Shown: positions 33,567 through 42,242 of the stretch, in pieces
How positions within the stretch are numbered: the stretch's first letter is position 1
Layout of the letters: the number at the start of each line of letters is the position of its first letter
Assembly: GCF_009363115.1 (NCBI RefSeq)
Contig: NZ_CP045298.1
Coordinates: forward strand, 2,594,001 to 2,658,000
Source: Paenibacillus brasilensis
Lineage (GTDB): Bacteria; Bacillota; Bacilli; Paenibacillales; Paenibacillaceae
Length of the DNA stretch: 64,000 nucleotides
Reading direction: 5' to 3'
Position numbers and translations under genes: made by a program
Notes under the pieces: model-generated
Database searches by the model: none
Told to the model about the DNA's origin: nothing
The model's input: only the letters and a program-made list of their open reading frames with translations

Positions 33567-35729
33567 TTATTTGACTAACCGAAATCGTCCTTCAGTAGTA
33601 TCTCGGCTGTTAGGTCCTGTAAAGACGGCAAATTCACCGCTGTCGCTGCCAAAGCTCAGGTCTGCATGATGATAGCGCAATTGAGGCTCGGTCAATGCAA
33701 ATTCCACTTCCCGGCTTTCGCCTGGGGCAAGCAGAACTTTGCGGAAATCCTTCAGTTCCTTCATCGGACGAACCGTATCTCCGCTGATGTCACGGACATA
33801 GAACTGAACGGTTTCTTCGACTGGACGAGTCCCTGTGTTTGTTACCCGCACCTTAACCGTCAGCTCCTGACCGGGTACAAGGGTTTCGCCGGATAGCTGT
33901 ACGCTGTCATAGGCTACTTTGGTGTAGCTCAGGCCATAGCCGAACGGGAATAAAGGTTCGTTCGGTACGTCCAGGTATTGGGACACGTAGCGTTCCTTTG
34001 TATTTGGATCTAGCTGAGGACGACCCGTATTAAAATGATTGTAATACACAGGTACTTGTCCGACCGATTGCGGGAAGGACATCGTCAGACGGCCCGTAGG
34101 CTCTGCATCGCCGTACAGCAAGTCGGCAATAGCTGCGCCGCCCTCGCCACCGGGGAACCAGGCCTCCAGTACGGCGTCTGCTTCTTCAATGACACCGTGC
34201 AGGTCCAATGGGCGACCATTGAAAAGGACGGCTACGATAGGCTTATTCAGCGTTTTCAGGCGCTTTACCAGCTCCAGCTGGGCTTGTGGCAGGCGAATAT
34301 TCGAACGACTGCCTGCTTCACCGCTCATATCCGAGCGCTCACCAAGCGCCAGCACGATAACCTCTGCTTGACTGGCGGCTTGCAGAGCTTCTGCATATTG
34401 CTCCTCGGTCATGTCTTCTATGGAGCAGCCTGTCGCTACTGTGAGCAGCGAGGAAGCTATTTTCGCTTGAAATCCGTCAACAACACGAATCGCTTCGTCC
34501 TGCGAGCCGCTCCAGGACCAAGAGCCGAGGATATCACCGCTCTGTGCAAACGGTCCGATCAACGCAATATGCTGACTGCGCTTCAATGGAAGAGCGGAAT
34601 CATTTTTGATCAGCACGCACGACTTGATCGCCAGCTCCTTGGCAACCGCACGGTGAGCATCGCAGAACACAACCTCACGTTCCCGCTCAGGGTCCGCGCC
34701 GCGCAGCGGATTGTCGAACAAGCCCAGCTTGTGCTTGAGCTTCAACACGCGCATCACCGCTTCATCGACGAGTGCTTCGTCCAGCTGTCCGCTGCGAACC
34801 AGCTCGGGGAGATGCCCGTTATAGCAGGAGGTCATCATTTCGATATCCACGCCTGCCAGCAATGCTTTCTGTGCTGCCTCGCGCTCATCCTCGGCGATGC
34901 CGTGGGGGATAAGCTCCTTGATAGCAGCCCAATCCGAGATGAGTACACCATCAAAGCCCCATTCGTCGCGGAGCAAATCGTGCATCAGGCGCTTATTGCC
35001 CGTTGCGGCCACGCCCTCTACGGTATTAAAGGATGTCATCACCATTTCGCAGCCTTCATCCAGCGCGGCTTTGTAGGAGGGGAGATAATACTCTCGCAGC
35101 TGCCATGCGGATAGATCGACAGTATTGTAATCCCGTCCGCCTTCACCTGCTCCATATGCGGCAAAATGCTTGACACACGCGGCTACCCGGTCCGTATCGT
35201 TCGTCAGATCCTTGCCCTGGAAGCCACGCACAAGCGCGCGGGCAAATTCGCTGTTAAGGTATGGATCTTCTCCTGTAGATTCCATGACACGGCCCCAGCG
35301 CGGGTCGCGCACCAAATCGACCATCGGTGCAAAAGTAACGTGTATCCCCGACACAGCTGCCTCTTTCGCAGCAATGGTAGCGCTCTCTTCTGTAAGTCGC
35401 ATATCCCATGAGCAACCCATAGCCAGTGGTATCGGAAAAATCGTTTTGAAGCCGTGTACAATGTCTGCCATAATTAGAAGTGGAATGCTCAGCCGATTCT
35501 TACTCAAATGGGCCTGCTGAACACGAATCACTTCCTTGGCTCCTGCGAGGCCAAGCACGGAACCGACGTTGTGGACGGTTTCCTCGGTGATACCAAGAGA
35601 AGCCATAGGCCCGGTAATTTGGCCTTCAGTTCCAGCATCTTCAAAAAAGGCGCCCACAAGCTGAAGCAACTGGTCGACTTTTTCTTCAAGCGTCATGCTT
35701 TGCAAATAGGAATTTAGGTGTTGTTCCAT
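33567..35729 (-). CDS. GH3 beta-glucosidase (probable sophorose/beta-1,2-glucoside specificity)
   Basis: Cytoplasmic GH3 enzyme of 720 residues, no signal peptide. The N-terminal barrel includes RDPRWGRVMESTGEDP, KHFAAYGAGEGGRDYN and the nucleophile Asp266 in FDGVLISDWAA. The alpha/beta sandwich has GSWSWSG and ALGERSDMSGEAGS, and the C-terminal fibronectin-like domain ends the protein. Start is the second of two adjacent ATGs (35729), with GGAGG six bases upstream. First gene of the operon, with GH94 next. In Listeria a GH3 sophorose-active glucosidase (Lin1840) sits beside the phosphorylase, so it probably cuts sophorose that the phosphorylase cannot use. Confidence 0.92.
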   Translation of the reverse strand: MEQHLNSYLQSMTLEEKVDQLLQLVGAFFEDAGTEGQITGPMASLGITEETVHNVGSVLGLAGAKEVIRVQQAHLSKNRLSIPLLIMADIVHGFKTIFPIPLAMGCSWDMRLTEESATIAAKEAAVSGIHVTFAPMVDLVRDPRWGRVMESTGEDPYLNSEFARALVRGFQGKDLTNDTDRVAACVKHFAAYGAGEGGRDYNTVDLSAWQLREYYLPSYKAALDEGCEMVMTSFNTVEGVAATGNKRLMHDLLRDEWGFDGVLISDWAAIKELIPHGIAEDEREAAQKALLAGVDIEMMTSCYNGHLPELVRSGQLDEALVDEAVMRVLKLKHKLGLFDNPLRGADPEREREVVFCDAHRAVAKELAIKSCVLIKNDSALPLKRSQHIALIGPFAQSGDILGSWSWSGSQDEAIRVVDGFQAKIASSLLTVATGCSIEDMTEEQYAEALQAASQAEVIVLALGERSDMSGEAGSRSNIRLPQAQLELVKRLKTLNKPIVAVLFNGRPLDLHGVIEEADAVLEAWFPGGEGGAAIADLLYGDAEPTGRLTMSFPQSVGQVPVYYNHFNTGRPQLDPNTKERYVSQYLDVPNEPLFPFGYGLSYTKVAYDSVQLSGETLVPGQELTVKVRVTNTGTRPVEETVQFYVRDISGDTVRPMKELKDFRKVLLAPGESREVEFALTEPQLRYHHADLSFGSDSGEFAVFTGPNSRDTTEGRFRLVK

Positions 35730-35865
35730 CATAATCCTCCGTAAGCTGCGTTGGTAGACAGCTTTCTTTTTCAGATTCATGAGATTTTTTGGCGAAAATG
35801 GTTTCATAAAAGTGCTGAACAGACTAATAGCTTAGTGTATATGCATAATATTCGGTTGTATTATT

Positions 35866-35927
35866 AATAGAAACGTTTCTATTGTGGGATTCAGTTGGAT
35901 TATATACGCTTTCAATTCGAGAGTCAA
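35866..35927 (-). promoter_or_regulatory. GH3-GH94 operon promoter with LacI operator
   Basis: On the minus strand TTGACT (35927-35922), 17 bases, TATAAT (35904-35899). The 18-bp perfect palindrome AATAGAAACGTTTCTATT (35866-35883) lies just downstream of the -10, where a repressor would block initiation. Confidence 0.75.
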
Positions 35928-36017
35928 ATCCACATTGGAGGTTGTCTTATGAGAAAAGCAACGTGTTTAAGATAAAATAAGGGCGCGATTTTAGCTGAAT
36001 AAAAAATAATATTCTTA

Positions 36018-36067
36018 TTGAATACGGTTTCAATTTGTTTTATAATGACTATCGAAACGTTTCTATT
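36018..36067 (+). promoter_or_regulatory. Binding-protein/permease operon promoter with LacI operator
   Basis: TTGAAT (36018-36023), 17 bases, TATAAT (36041-36046), then ATCGAAACGTTTCTAT (36052-36067), a near-copy of the operator at 35866. The transcript starts about 150 bases before the binding-protein gene. Confidence 0.75.
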
Positions 36068-36200
36068 GATGAGTATGGTCCTTGGATTTTGGAACATTAT
36101 TGCTATAACGGTATGATGTAACCACTGCATGTACTTACTTCTATTTAATCCGTTATCATATTGCGTGATCGGTAAACCGGTCATCTCGGGAGGAATTCGT

Positions 36201-37454
36201 ATGATGAAAAGAACGTTGGGGATCATTTTGACAAGCACTTTGTTACTGGGAGGCGCACTGGCTGGCTGTTCTTCCAAGGATGAGTCATCTGGCAAGGACG
36301 CGAACGGAAAAACAACCATCACCCTGTGGGGTATGGGGGCAGAAGGAAAGCTGCTGCCTGAGATTGTGAAGGATTTTGAAAAAGGAAATCCCGATATTCA
36401 TGTAGAGGTGCAGGCACTGCCTTGGGATAACGCTCACGATAAGCTGCTGACGGCAGTTGCTTCCAAATCCGGTCCGGATGTGGTCCAGCTGGGCACATCA
36501 TGGGTTCCTGAGCTTGCGTCTGCGGGTGCATTGACGGACATCACCCCTTATATCAGCAAATACCCCGAGCTGGAATCGAAGAATTTCTTCCCGGGTGCTG
36601 TGGATACGACAAAATTTGAAGGAAAACCTGTAGGTGTTCCTTGGTATACCGAAACGAAAATTTTGTTCTACCGTTCAGATCTATTGAAGCAAGCCGGATA
36701 TAATGAAGCACCTAAAACGTGGGAAGAGCTTTCGGACGCTGCTCAAAAACTGGCAGCGCGTGGCAAAGGGAAATATGGTATTGCCATTAATGCGAAGGAG
36801 CAGTCTCTGGGCTTTATGTTCGCCCTCCAGAACGGCTCCAAGCTGATTGATGAGCAGGGCAATCCGCTATTTAACCAGCCACCGTTTGTAGAGGCTGTGA
36901 AGTATTTGAACACCTTTTTCCAAAATGGCTCTAATGCCCTCGATCTTGGGATAGATTCCGTTCAGGGATTGCAAGGTGATGGTATCGTTCCGATGTTTAT
37001 CAGCGGTCCTTTTATGATTAGAGAAATCAAGAGCAAAGCACCAGAGCTGGATGGCAAATGGAATGTAGCCGAGCTGCCGGGAAAAGTAAACAACCTGTCT
37101 GTTTTGGGCGGGTCGAACCTTTCGATTATGCAGTTTAGCAAGCACCCGGAGGAATCGGCCAAATTCCTGGCTTTCATGAGCAAACCGGAAACCCAGCTGA
37201 AATGGATGGAGCTGTCCAGTACCCTGCCTGCTGCTACCAAGTCATGGGACGATGCCAAGCTGAAGAGTGACCCGATGCTGCAAACGATTCGCAAACAGCT
37301 CGATCATTCCGCATCATTACCGCAACTGGCAGCATGGGAAGAGGTTTCGCAGCAGTTCATCAAGAGCTTCGAACGCATTTACCGTGGTCAAGCCGACGTG
37401 CAGAAGGAAATGGATGACTTTAATCAGCAAGCTGCAAGTATTATGAAAAAATAA
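36201..37454 (+). CDS. ABC sugar transporter substrate-binding lipoprotein
   Basis: Family-1 extracellular binding protein of 417 residues. Start at ATG 36201, with GGGAGG seven bases upstream. The signal peptide ends in the lipobox ALAGC, followed by TTITLWGMGAEGKLLPEIVKDFEKGNP, typical of oligosaccharide-binding proteins. Further blocks are KLLTAVASKSGPDVVQLGTSWVPELA and YKAPKTWEELSDAAQKLA-like. Divergent from the GH3/GH94 operon and first of the uptake operon. In Listeria the equivalent protein (Lin1841) binds beta-1,2-gluco-oligosaccharides; the same ligand is inferred here. Confidence 0.92.
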   Translation: MMKRTLGIILTSTLLLGGALAGCSSKDESSGKDANGKTTITLWGMGAEGKLLPEIVKDFEKGNPDIHVEVQALPWDNAHDKLLTAVASKSGPDVVQLGTSWVPELASAGALTDITPYISKYPELESKNFFPGAVDTTKFEGKPVGVPWYTETKILFYRSDLLKQAGYNEAPKTWEELSDAAQKLAARGKGKYGIAINAKEQSLGFMFALQNGSKLIDEQGNPLFNQPPFVEAVKYLNTFFQNGSNALDLGIDSVQGLQGDGIVPMFISGPFMIREIKSKAPELDGKWNVAELPGKVNNLSVLGGSNLSIMQFSKHPEESAKFLAFMSKPETQLKWMELSSTLPAATKSWDDAKLKSDPMLQTIRKQLDHSASLPQLAAWEEVSQQFIKSFERIYRGQADVQKEMDDFNQQAASIMKK

Positions 37455-37490
37455 TGATCCGTATCCGTCATTGTCAAAGGGAGTGAAGGC

Positions 37491-38375
37491 ATGAAAGGAA
37501 GCTCGCAGAAGCTTGCGCCATACTTGTTTATCGGTCCCTCCATCATCCTGCTGGCGCTGTTTTCGCTGTTGCCGATTTTACTGGCGCTCGTGATCAGCTT
37601 TACCGATATGGATCTGTCAGGACTGGTTAATTATGATAGTATTCGCTTTACAGGACTGGAAAATTATAAGAATGTACTACTAGACCCTTCTTTTTTAAAG
37701 TCTATGGGTAATACCCTGTTCTTCGTCATTATCGGTGTTCCGTTGGTACTGATATTTTCCCTGAGCATTGCGATCCTGATTAATATGGGAAAATCACGTG
37801 CTTTCAAAATATTCCGCGTCGTGTTCTATCTGCCGTCCGTAACGAATGTGGTTGCGGTCGCGGTCGTTTGGAGCTATCTGTATAATCCAACGCTCGGATT
37901 ATTCAACTATGTGCTTGGCCTGGTGAATCTGGGCCCTGTTCCATGGTTGACCGATCCGACCGTGGCGAAAATTTCGCTGATTGTGCTGGCGGTTTGGCGG
38001 GGCATAGGCTTGAATATGATTATTTTTATTGCGGCCATTAAAGGGATTCCGGGCTCTTACTATGAGACAGCTCAGCTTGACGGAGCCAGCACATGGCAGC
38101 AAATTCGTTATATTACCCTTCCGCAGCTCCGTTACGCTATTTTCTTCGTGTCCATTACGACGATGATCGGCTGGCTGCAATTTTTCGAGGAACCGTTCGT
38201 CATGACCAAAGGGAAGCCGCTTGACGGCACACTGACAGCATCCCTGTTCATTTACAATAACGGCTTCCAATTTAGTAAATTCGGTTATGCCGCGGCGGGA
38301 TCGTTTATTCTGTTCTTTGCGATCATCGCGGTGACGCTGATTCAGTTCCGTTTGCAAAATAAAGCGGAGTCCTGA
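37491..38375 (+). CDS. ABC sugar transporter permease (MalF-like)
   Basis: Inner-membrane permease of 294 residues with six helices and the EAA loop YYETAQLDGASTWQQIRYITLPQLR that docks the ATPase. GGGAGTG precedes the ATG. Follows the binding protein by 36 bases. No ATPase gene is in the cluster, so the shared MsmX-type ATPase from elsewhere is expected, as for most Gram-positive oligosaccharide importers. Confidence 0.94.
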   Translation: MKGSSQKLAPYLFIGPSIILLALFSLLPILLALVISFTDMDLSGLVNYDSIRFTGLENYKNVLLDPSFLKSMGNTLFFVIIGVPLVLIFSLSIAILINMGKSRAFKIFRVVFYLPSVTNVVAVAVVWSYLYNPTLGLFNYVLGLVNLGPVPWLTDPTVAKISLIVLAVWRGIGLNMIIFIAAIKGIPGSYYETAQLDGASTWQQIRYITLPQLRYAIFFVSITTMIGWLQFFEEPFVMTKGKPLDGTLTASLFIYNNGFQFSKFGYAAAGSFILFFAIIAVTLIQFRLQNKAES

Positions 38376-38393
38376 TAGAGAGAGGTGATGAAC

Positions 38394-39248
38394 GTGAAAA
38401 CAGCTGTTCAGCAAGTCCGCGCCAATTCGGGCAGTGGTGAAAAAACATTTCAATGGTTCGTGGCGATTCTCCTGACCGTGGGAGGTCTGTTGATGGTGCT
38501 GCCTTTTGCGTGGATGATTTTATCCTCCTTTAAGACTGAAGGCGAGGTAACCAAGATTCCTCCGACCATTTGGCCAGAGCATTTCACATTGGAGAATTTT
38601 AAAATACTATTTGATAGCATGGCTTTTGGCACTTATTTGACCAATACGCTGGTGATTGTATTAGCTTCCTTTTTTGGATTATTCCTCAACGCCATGGCAG
38701 GCTACGGGTTTGCCAAATTCAAATTTAAGGGCAGAGGTTTTCTATTCTATCTGGTGCTGGCCACGATGATGATTCCAGGGCAGGTAACGATGATTCCGGT
38801 GTATTTGATTTTGAACCAGATGGGGTTGACCAATACGATGATGGGGATCGTCCTTCCTGGTTTGGTAGGAGCATTCGCCATCTTCCTGTTCCGGCAGTTC
38901 ATGTCGGATATTCCCGAAGAGTTGCTGGAGGCGACGCGTCTGGACGGAGCAGGCGAGTTCCGCACTTTTCTGCAAATTGTACTGCCGATCTCGACACCGA
39001 TCTTGGCAGTGCAGGCCATCCTGACCTTCATTGGTGGTTGGAACAGCTTTCTATGGCCGCTTATTATTGCGAACGATGAGAAGCTGTACACTTTGTCCGT
39101 CGGTCTGTCACTGCTCAAGGGACAGAACGAGAGTCAATTCGCGCTCCAGATGGCAGGCTCGACCTTTATGGTGCTACCGATCATGATTATCTTCATTGTT
39201 TTTCAAAAGTATATTATCGAGAATTATACAATTTCGGGTATTAAGTAG
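38394..39248 (+). CDS. ABC sugar transporter permease (MalG-like)
   Basis: Second permease, about 284 residues, six helices, EAA loop EELLEATRLDGAGEFRTFLQIVLPIS and the MalG-type C-terminus IENYTISGIK. I prefer the GTG at 38394, eight bases after AGAGAGG; ATG 38388 is also in frame but too close to that site. Last gene of the uptake operon, ending in a strong terminator. Works with the upstream permease and binding protein as one importer. Confidence 0.92.
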   Translation: MKTAVQQVRANSGSGEKTFQWFVAILLTVGGLLMVLPFAWMILSSFKTEGEVTKIPPTIWPEHFTLENFKILFDSMAFGTYLTNTLVIVLASFFGLFLNAMAGYGFAKFKFKGRGFLFYLVLATMMIPGQVTMIPVYLILNQMGLTNTMMGIVLPGLVGAFAIFLFRQFMSDIPEELLEATRLDGAGEFRTFLQIVLPISTPILAVQAILTFIGGWNSFLWPLIIANDEKLYTLSVGLSLLKGQNESQFALQMAGSTFMVLPIMIIFIVFQKYIIENYTISGIK

Positions 39249-39255
39249 TAGTGTT

Positions 39256-39303
39256 TAGCGGCGGGGTTTCCCTTTTAATTGGGGGACTCCGCCGTTTTGT
39301 TGT
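39256..39303 (+). terminator. Intrinsic terminator of the sugar-uptake operon
   Basis: CGGCGG (39259-39264) extended by GGTTTCCC pairs with GGGGGACTCCGCCG, then TTTTGTTGTTTT. Confidence 0.88.
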
Positions 39304-39309
39304 TTTATC

Positions 39310-39600
39310 ATAAAAAAAGAGTATGGCTTTTTCCAGTCCTGGCTCGTTCATTTTCAAAACCTCCCATTTGGATGGATCTATGTCTTTTGGAGGCAATATC
39401 CAGTTGACGAATCCTCCTTGTTCAAAGGATGCAGTTTGCTCATCCAGCTTTGGTAGTTCCAGAAAGTGTACTTCAATATCATCAATATGTGATATCCCCG
39501 TGCGGTCTTAGCATAGACATCAAAATGGTTGAGCTTCTTTTTGGATGACTGTTTCGGGGCTTCATAACATATCTTTAGGGTAAAAACGAACCTGGGATGT
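39310..39600 (-). pseudogene. Remnant of an Rpn-family PD-(D/E)XK nuclease / putative transposase
   Basis: Read on the minus strand, two fragments in different frames recall Rpn (recombination-promoting nuclease) proteins. KKLNHFDVYAKT (about 39509-39540) corresponds to the nuclease-core D-x-K strand region. IDDIEVHFLELPKLDE, followed by FVNWILPPKDI and MNEPGLEKAI (about 39315-39500), is the family's C-terminal part. About 100 residues between them are gone and no start codon is evident. It fills the gap between the uptake operon and the sulfatase. Assigned from recognition of the IEIHFIELPKL-type motif only. Confidence 0.65.
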
Positions 39601-39606
39601 GTGTAT

Positions 39607-41370
39607 ATGAACAATAGCTCATTTTTACCCAGATTCCTTGAACGGCCCAATTTTCTTGTGCTCCTTGTGGATGAGGAACGGTATCCCGTGGTTTATGAAA
39701 ACCCGGAAATCAAAGAATGGAGCAGACAGAATCTTATTACACAAGGACTTTTGCGATCTCACGGACTGGAGTTTCACAGGCACTATATTGGAAGCGCTGC
39801 GTGTAGCCCTAGCAGGACAACCTTGTTCACAGGCCATTATCCCTCACTCCACGGTGTCACTCAGACAGATGGAGTTGCCAAGGAGGCATTCGACTCCGAT
39901 ATGTTCTGGCTGGATAGAAACACGGTGCCGACCATGGGAGATTATTTTCGCGCAGCTGGATACCAAACCTATTACAAAGGAAAATGGCATATATCCGACG
40001 AGGATATTATCATCCCGGGTACACACCAGGCGCTCCCTAGCTATCATCCGCTGACAGGGGAACCTGATAGAAAACGGGAAGACCTATATGAGCAAACTGA
40101 CCGCTTGGATAAATTCGGCTTTTCCGGGTGGATCGGTCCGGAGCCGCATGGGAGAAATCCGCGAAATTCCGGTTCCTCTGCCGCTTTCGGTTTAAGTGGG
40201 AGAGACGAGGTGTATGCTGCGGATACCGCCCAGCTTATCGAGGTCCTTGACCGTCAGAAGGAGTATGATAACTATGCCAAGCCCTGGTTGATCGTAGCTT
40301 CATTTGTGAACCCGCATGACATTGTTTTATACGGTGCGATTACTGCACAATTGCCCATGTTTCGGTTTGAGGTGGAACCAATGCCGGCAGTCACTCCTCC
40401 TCCGACAATCAACGAATGGCTGGACACCAAGCCACGCTGTCAGGCAAGCTATCGGGATATTTACCCTAAAGCGTTACAGCCCATTTTGGATCAGCCTTTT
40501 TACCACAAGCTATACTACCAATTGCAAAAAAATGCGGATCGACAAATGTTTAAGGTATTTGAAGCGCTGACCCGTTCTTCTTTTTACGATAATACAATTG
40601 TTATTTTTACATCTGATCATGGAGATTTGCTAGGCGCTCACGGCAGTCTTCATCAAAAATTTTACTCTGCCTACGAAGAGACTGTGCACGTGCCTTTGGT
40701 TATCCATAACAGGCATCTGTTTCCACAGTATAAAAGCGAGCATATCCTGACAAACCACGTGGATCTCCTGCCTACCATGCTTGGACTGGCGAATGTTGAC
40801 ATCACTGCAATCCAGAGCCGCCTGCAAAACAGCTTTACCGAAGCCCGGCCCTTGGTAGGGCGTGACCTTAGTCTTGTTATCCGAGGACAAAACCAAGGTG
40901 AAATAGCTGACCAGCCGATTTATTTTATGACCGATGATGATATTACCCGAGGCCAGCGGCAGATCAATGTACTGGGAGAGCCGTATCCGTCTGTTATTCA
41001 GCCCAATCATATCGAGACGGTCATTTCGCCCCTGCAAAGAGATGGCGTGCAAGAGCTGTGGAAGTTAAGCCGCTATTTTGACAGTACCCAATTCTGGAGC
41101 CAACCGGGAGTGCGGGATGTGACTATGCGACCCATGGGTGATCATACATGCGGACCATACTCTCAATGGGTTATACAGGTCAAAACACAACCGGCTTGTG
41201 ATGAATATGAATTGTATAACCTGACCATCGACCCTTTGGAAACATGTAACCTGGCCCATCCCGCCTTTGCAACGCAGCAAACCAGAAGTGTTCAGCAACA
41301 GATGATGCATTTGCTGGAGGAACAACGCAAACAAAAGCGTCTATACCCCGCTCAATCAGGCATGTGCTGA
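39607..41370 (+). CDS. Sulfatase family hydrolase
   Basis: Type I sulfatase-like enzyme of about 587 residues. The formylglycine signature is intact: Cys in AACSPSRTTLFTGHYP, the C-x-P-S-R site converted to formylglycine by a separate enzyme. Metal-binding segments include NFLVLLVDEERYP, YKGKWHISD and TSDHGDLLGAHGSLHQKFYSAYEETVHVPL. No signal peptide, so intracellular. The ATG at 39607 is preferred over a GTG two codons earlier, but neither has a strong ribosome site. Could cleave sulfate or phosphonate esters; substrate unknown. Flanked by a nuclease relic and a terminator, so a stand-alone gene. Confidence 0.88.
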   Translation: MNNSSFLPRFLERPNFLVLLVDEERYPVVYENPEIKEWSRQNLITQGLLRSHGLEFHRHYIGSAACSPSRTTLFTGHYPSLHGVTQTDGVAKEAFDSDMFWLDRNTVPTMGDYFRAAGYQTYYKGKWHISDEDIIIPGTHQALPSYHPLTGEPDRKREDLYEQTDRLDKFGFSGWIGPEPHGRNPRNSGSSAAFGLSGRDEVYAADTAQLIEVLDRQKEYDNYAKPWLIVASFVNPHDIVLYGAITAQLPMFRFEVEPMPAVTPPPTINEWLDTKPRCQASYRDIYPKALQPILDQPFYHKLYYQLQKNADRQMFKVFEALTRSSFYDNTIVIFTSDHGDLLGAHGSLHQKFYSAYEETVHVPLVIHNRHLFPQYKSEHILTNHVDLLPTMLGLANVDITAIQSRLQNSFTEARPLVGRDLSLVIRGQNQGEIADQPIYFMTDDDITRGQRQINVLGEPYPSVIQPNHIETVISPLQRDGVQELWKLSRYFDSTQFWSQPGVRDVTMRPMGDHTCGPYSQWVIQVKTQPACDEYELYNLTIDPLETCNLAHPAFATQQTRSVQQQMMHLLEEQRKQKRLYPAQSGMC

Positions 41371-41376
41371 AAAACA

Positions 41377-41416
41377 CAGCGGAGCTTCTCTTTGAAAGAG
41401 AGGCTCCGCTTTTTTG
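41377..41416 (+). terminator. Intrinsic terminator of the sulfatase gene
   Basis: AGCGGAGC (41378-41385) plus CTCTTT pairs with AGAGAG and GCTCCGCT (41403-41410), followed by six T. Confidence 0.9.
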
Positions 41417-41433
41417 GCTTCACATGGACATAT

Positions 41434-42021
41434 TTATATATGAGTCAGGCAATATTGATGAGATAACGTCCGAATTTTTCTTTTCAATCTGTAGATGCGG
41501 GTCGTTGTAGCCGTAACGGAGATATTATATTTGATAGCAAGGAAGGGCACAGGTATATGTTGACAAAAGTAGTCTTGATAGAGCATATATTCATTTTTTG
41601 AAAGCTGCGTCAGTATGTTAACGATAACCGTATCCACATCTCCCAGCCTTCGATTCTCCCACTCCTCTTCCACCGAATTTGAAAAGCTGTATATCTGTTC
41701 GTATTGAAGCGCAGCTTCATGCTTTTTTTGTGTATAGTAGCTCCTGAATGATTTACATACAAGATTTTTAGCCGTAAGGTACAACCAACCTTTGACATTG
41801 GGGTGCTGTTTTAGCTTGGCCAGTTGCTGTCTTGCTGCGACAAAAGTATCCTGCGTACATTCTTCCGCCATAAATTTGAAGCAGGACTGATTCTTGATCA
41901 AATGCAGGCAAAAACGATAGACTTCACCTAGATAAAGCTCACAAATCTTCCTGTAAAAGCATCTAGAACTTCTGCGACATTGATCCTCTTCACAGCAGTC
42001 GATAACCATCTTGGTTGGCAT
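41434..42021 (-). CDS. ECF-like RNA polymerase sigma factor
   Basis: About 195 residues. Region 2 is LYLGEVYRFCLHLIK...AEECTQDTFVAARQQLAKLKQHPNVKGWLYLTAKNLVCKSFRSY; region 4 is ILTQLSKNEYMLYQDYF...VPFLAIKYNISVTATTTRIYRLKRKIRTL. Start at ATG 42021 behind AAAGGGGG; an earlier in-frame ATG lacks a site. The N-terminus is unusually cysteine-rich (Cys9, 10, 15, 21, 27). No anti-sigma gene adjoins it. It is divergent from the peptide-export and maturation operon, so may control it; that is inference. Confidence 0.85.
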   Translation of the reverse strand: MPTKMVIDCCEEDQCRRSSRCFYRKICELYLGEVYRFCLHLIKNQSCFKFMAEECTQDTFVAARQQLAKLKQHPNVKGWLYLTAKNLVCKSFRSYYTQKKHEAALQYEQIYSFSNSVEEEWENRRLGDVDTVIVNILTQLSKNEYMLYQDYFCQHIPVPFLAIKYNISVTATTTRIYRLKRKIRTLSHQYCLTHI

Positions 42022-42212
42022 GTTCAAGCCCCCTTTGGACGGATAAAAAGGATAAAAGAGATTCATATATCCCAATCATATACATTAATTCCAATTTAGA
42101 AGGATGACATAAATCATACTTTAATCTCGTTAATATGGAATTACTAGAACAGTTAGGAGATTTTTTAAGGTGATTTTGATGCAGAGACGGAATTAGTAAA
42201 TAGGAGGGGAGG

Positions 42213-42242
42213 ATGCATGAGCTGGAAGGGGGGAAAGGATGA
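42213..42242 (+). CDS. Possible nine-codon leader ORF coupled to the exporter gene
   Basis: ATG at 42213 opens nine codons (MHELEGGKG) whose TGA overlaps the ABC exporter ATG (ATGA, 42239-42242). GGAGGGG precedes it, though only three bases away. May serve translational coupling, or may be chance in a purine-rich leader. Confidence 0.25.
   Translation: MHELEGGKG

Noticed and set aside
35866..36067. cre (CcpA) sites in the beta-glucan divergent region
   Set aside because: GAAACGTTTC lacks the flanking T-G/C-A half-site bases of cre; both copies share AGAAACGTTTCT-type arms, fitting a local LacI protein better.
39323..39511. Small plus-strand ORF between the uptake operon and the sulfatase
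   Set aside because: No ribosome site; the opposite strand shows recognisable Rpn-nuclease sequence, so the plus-strand frame is a shadow.
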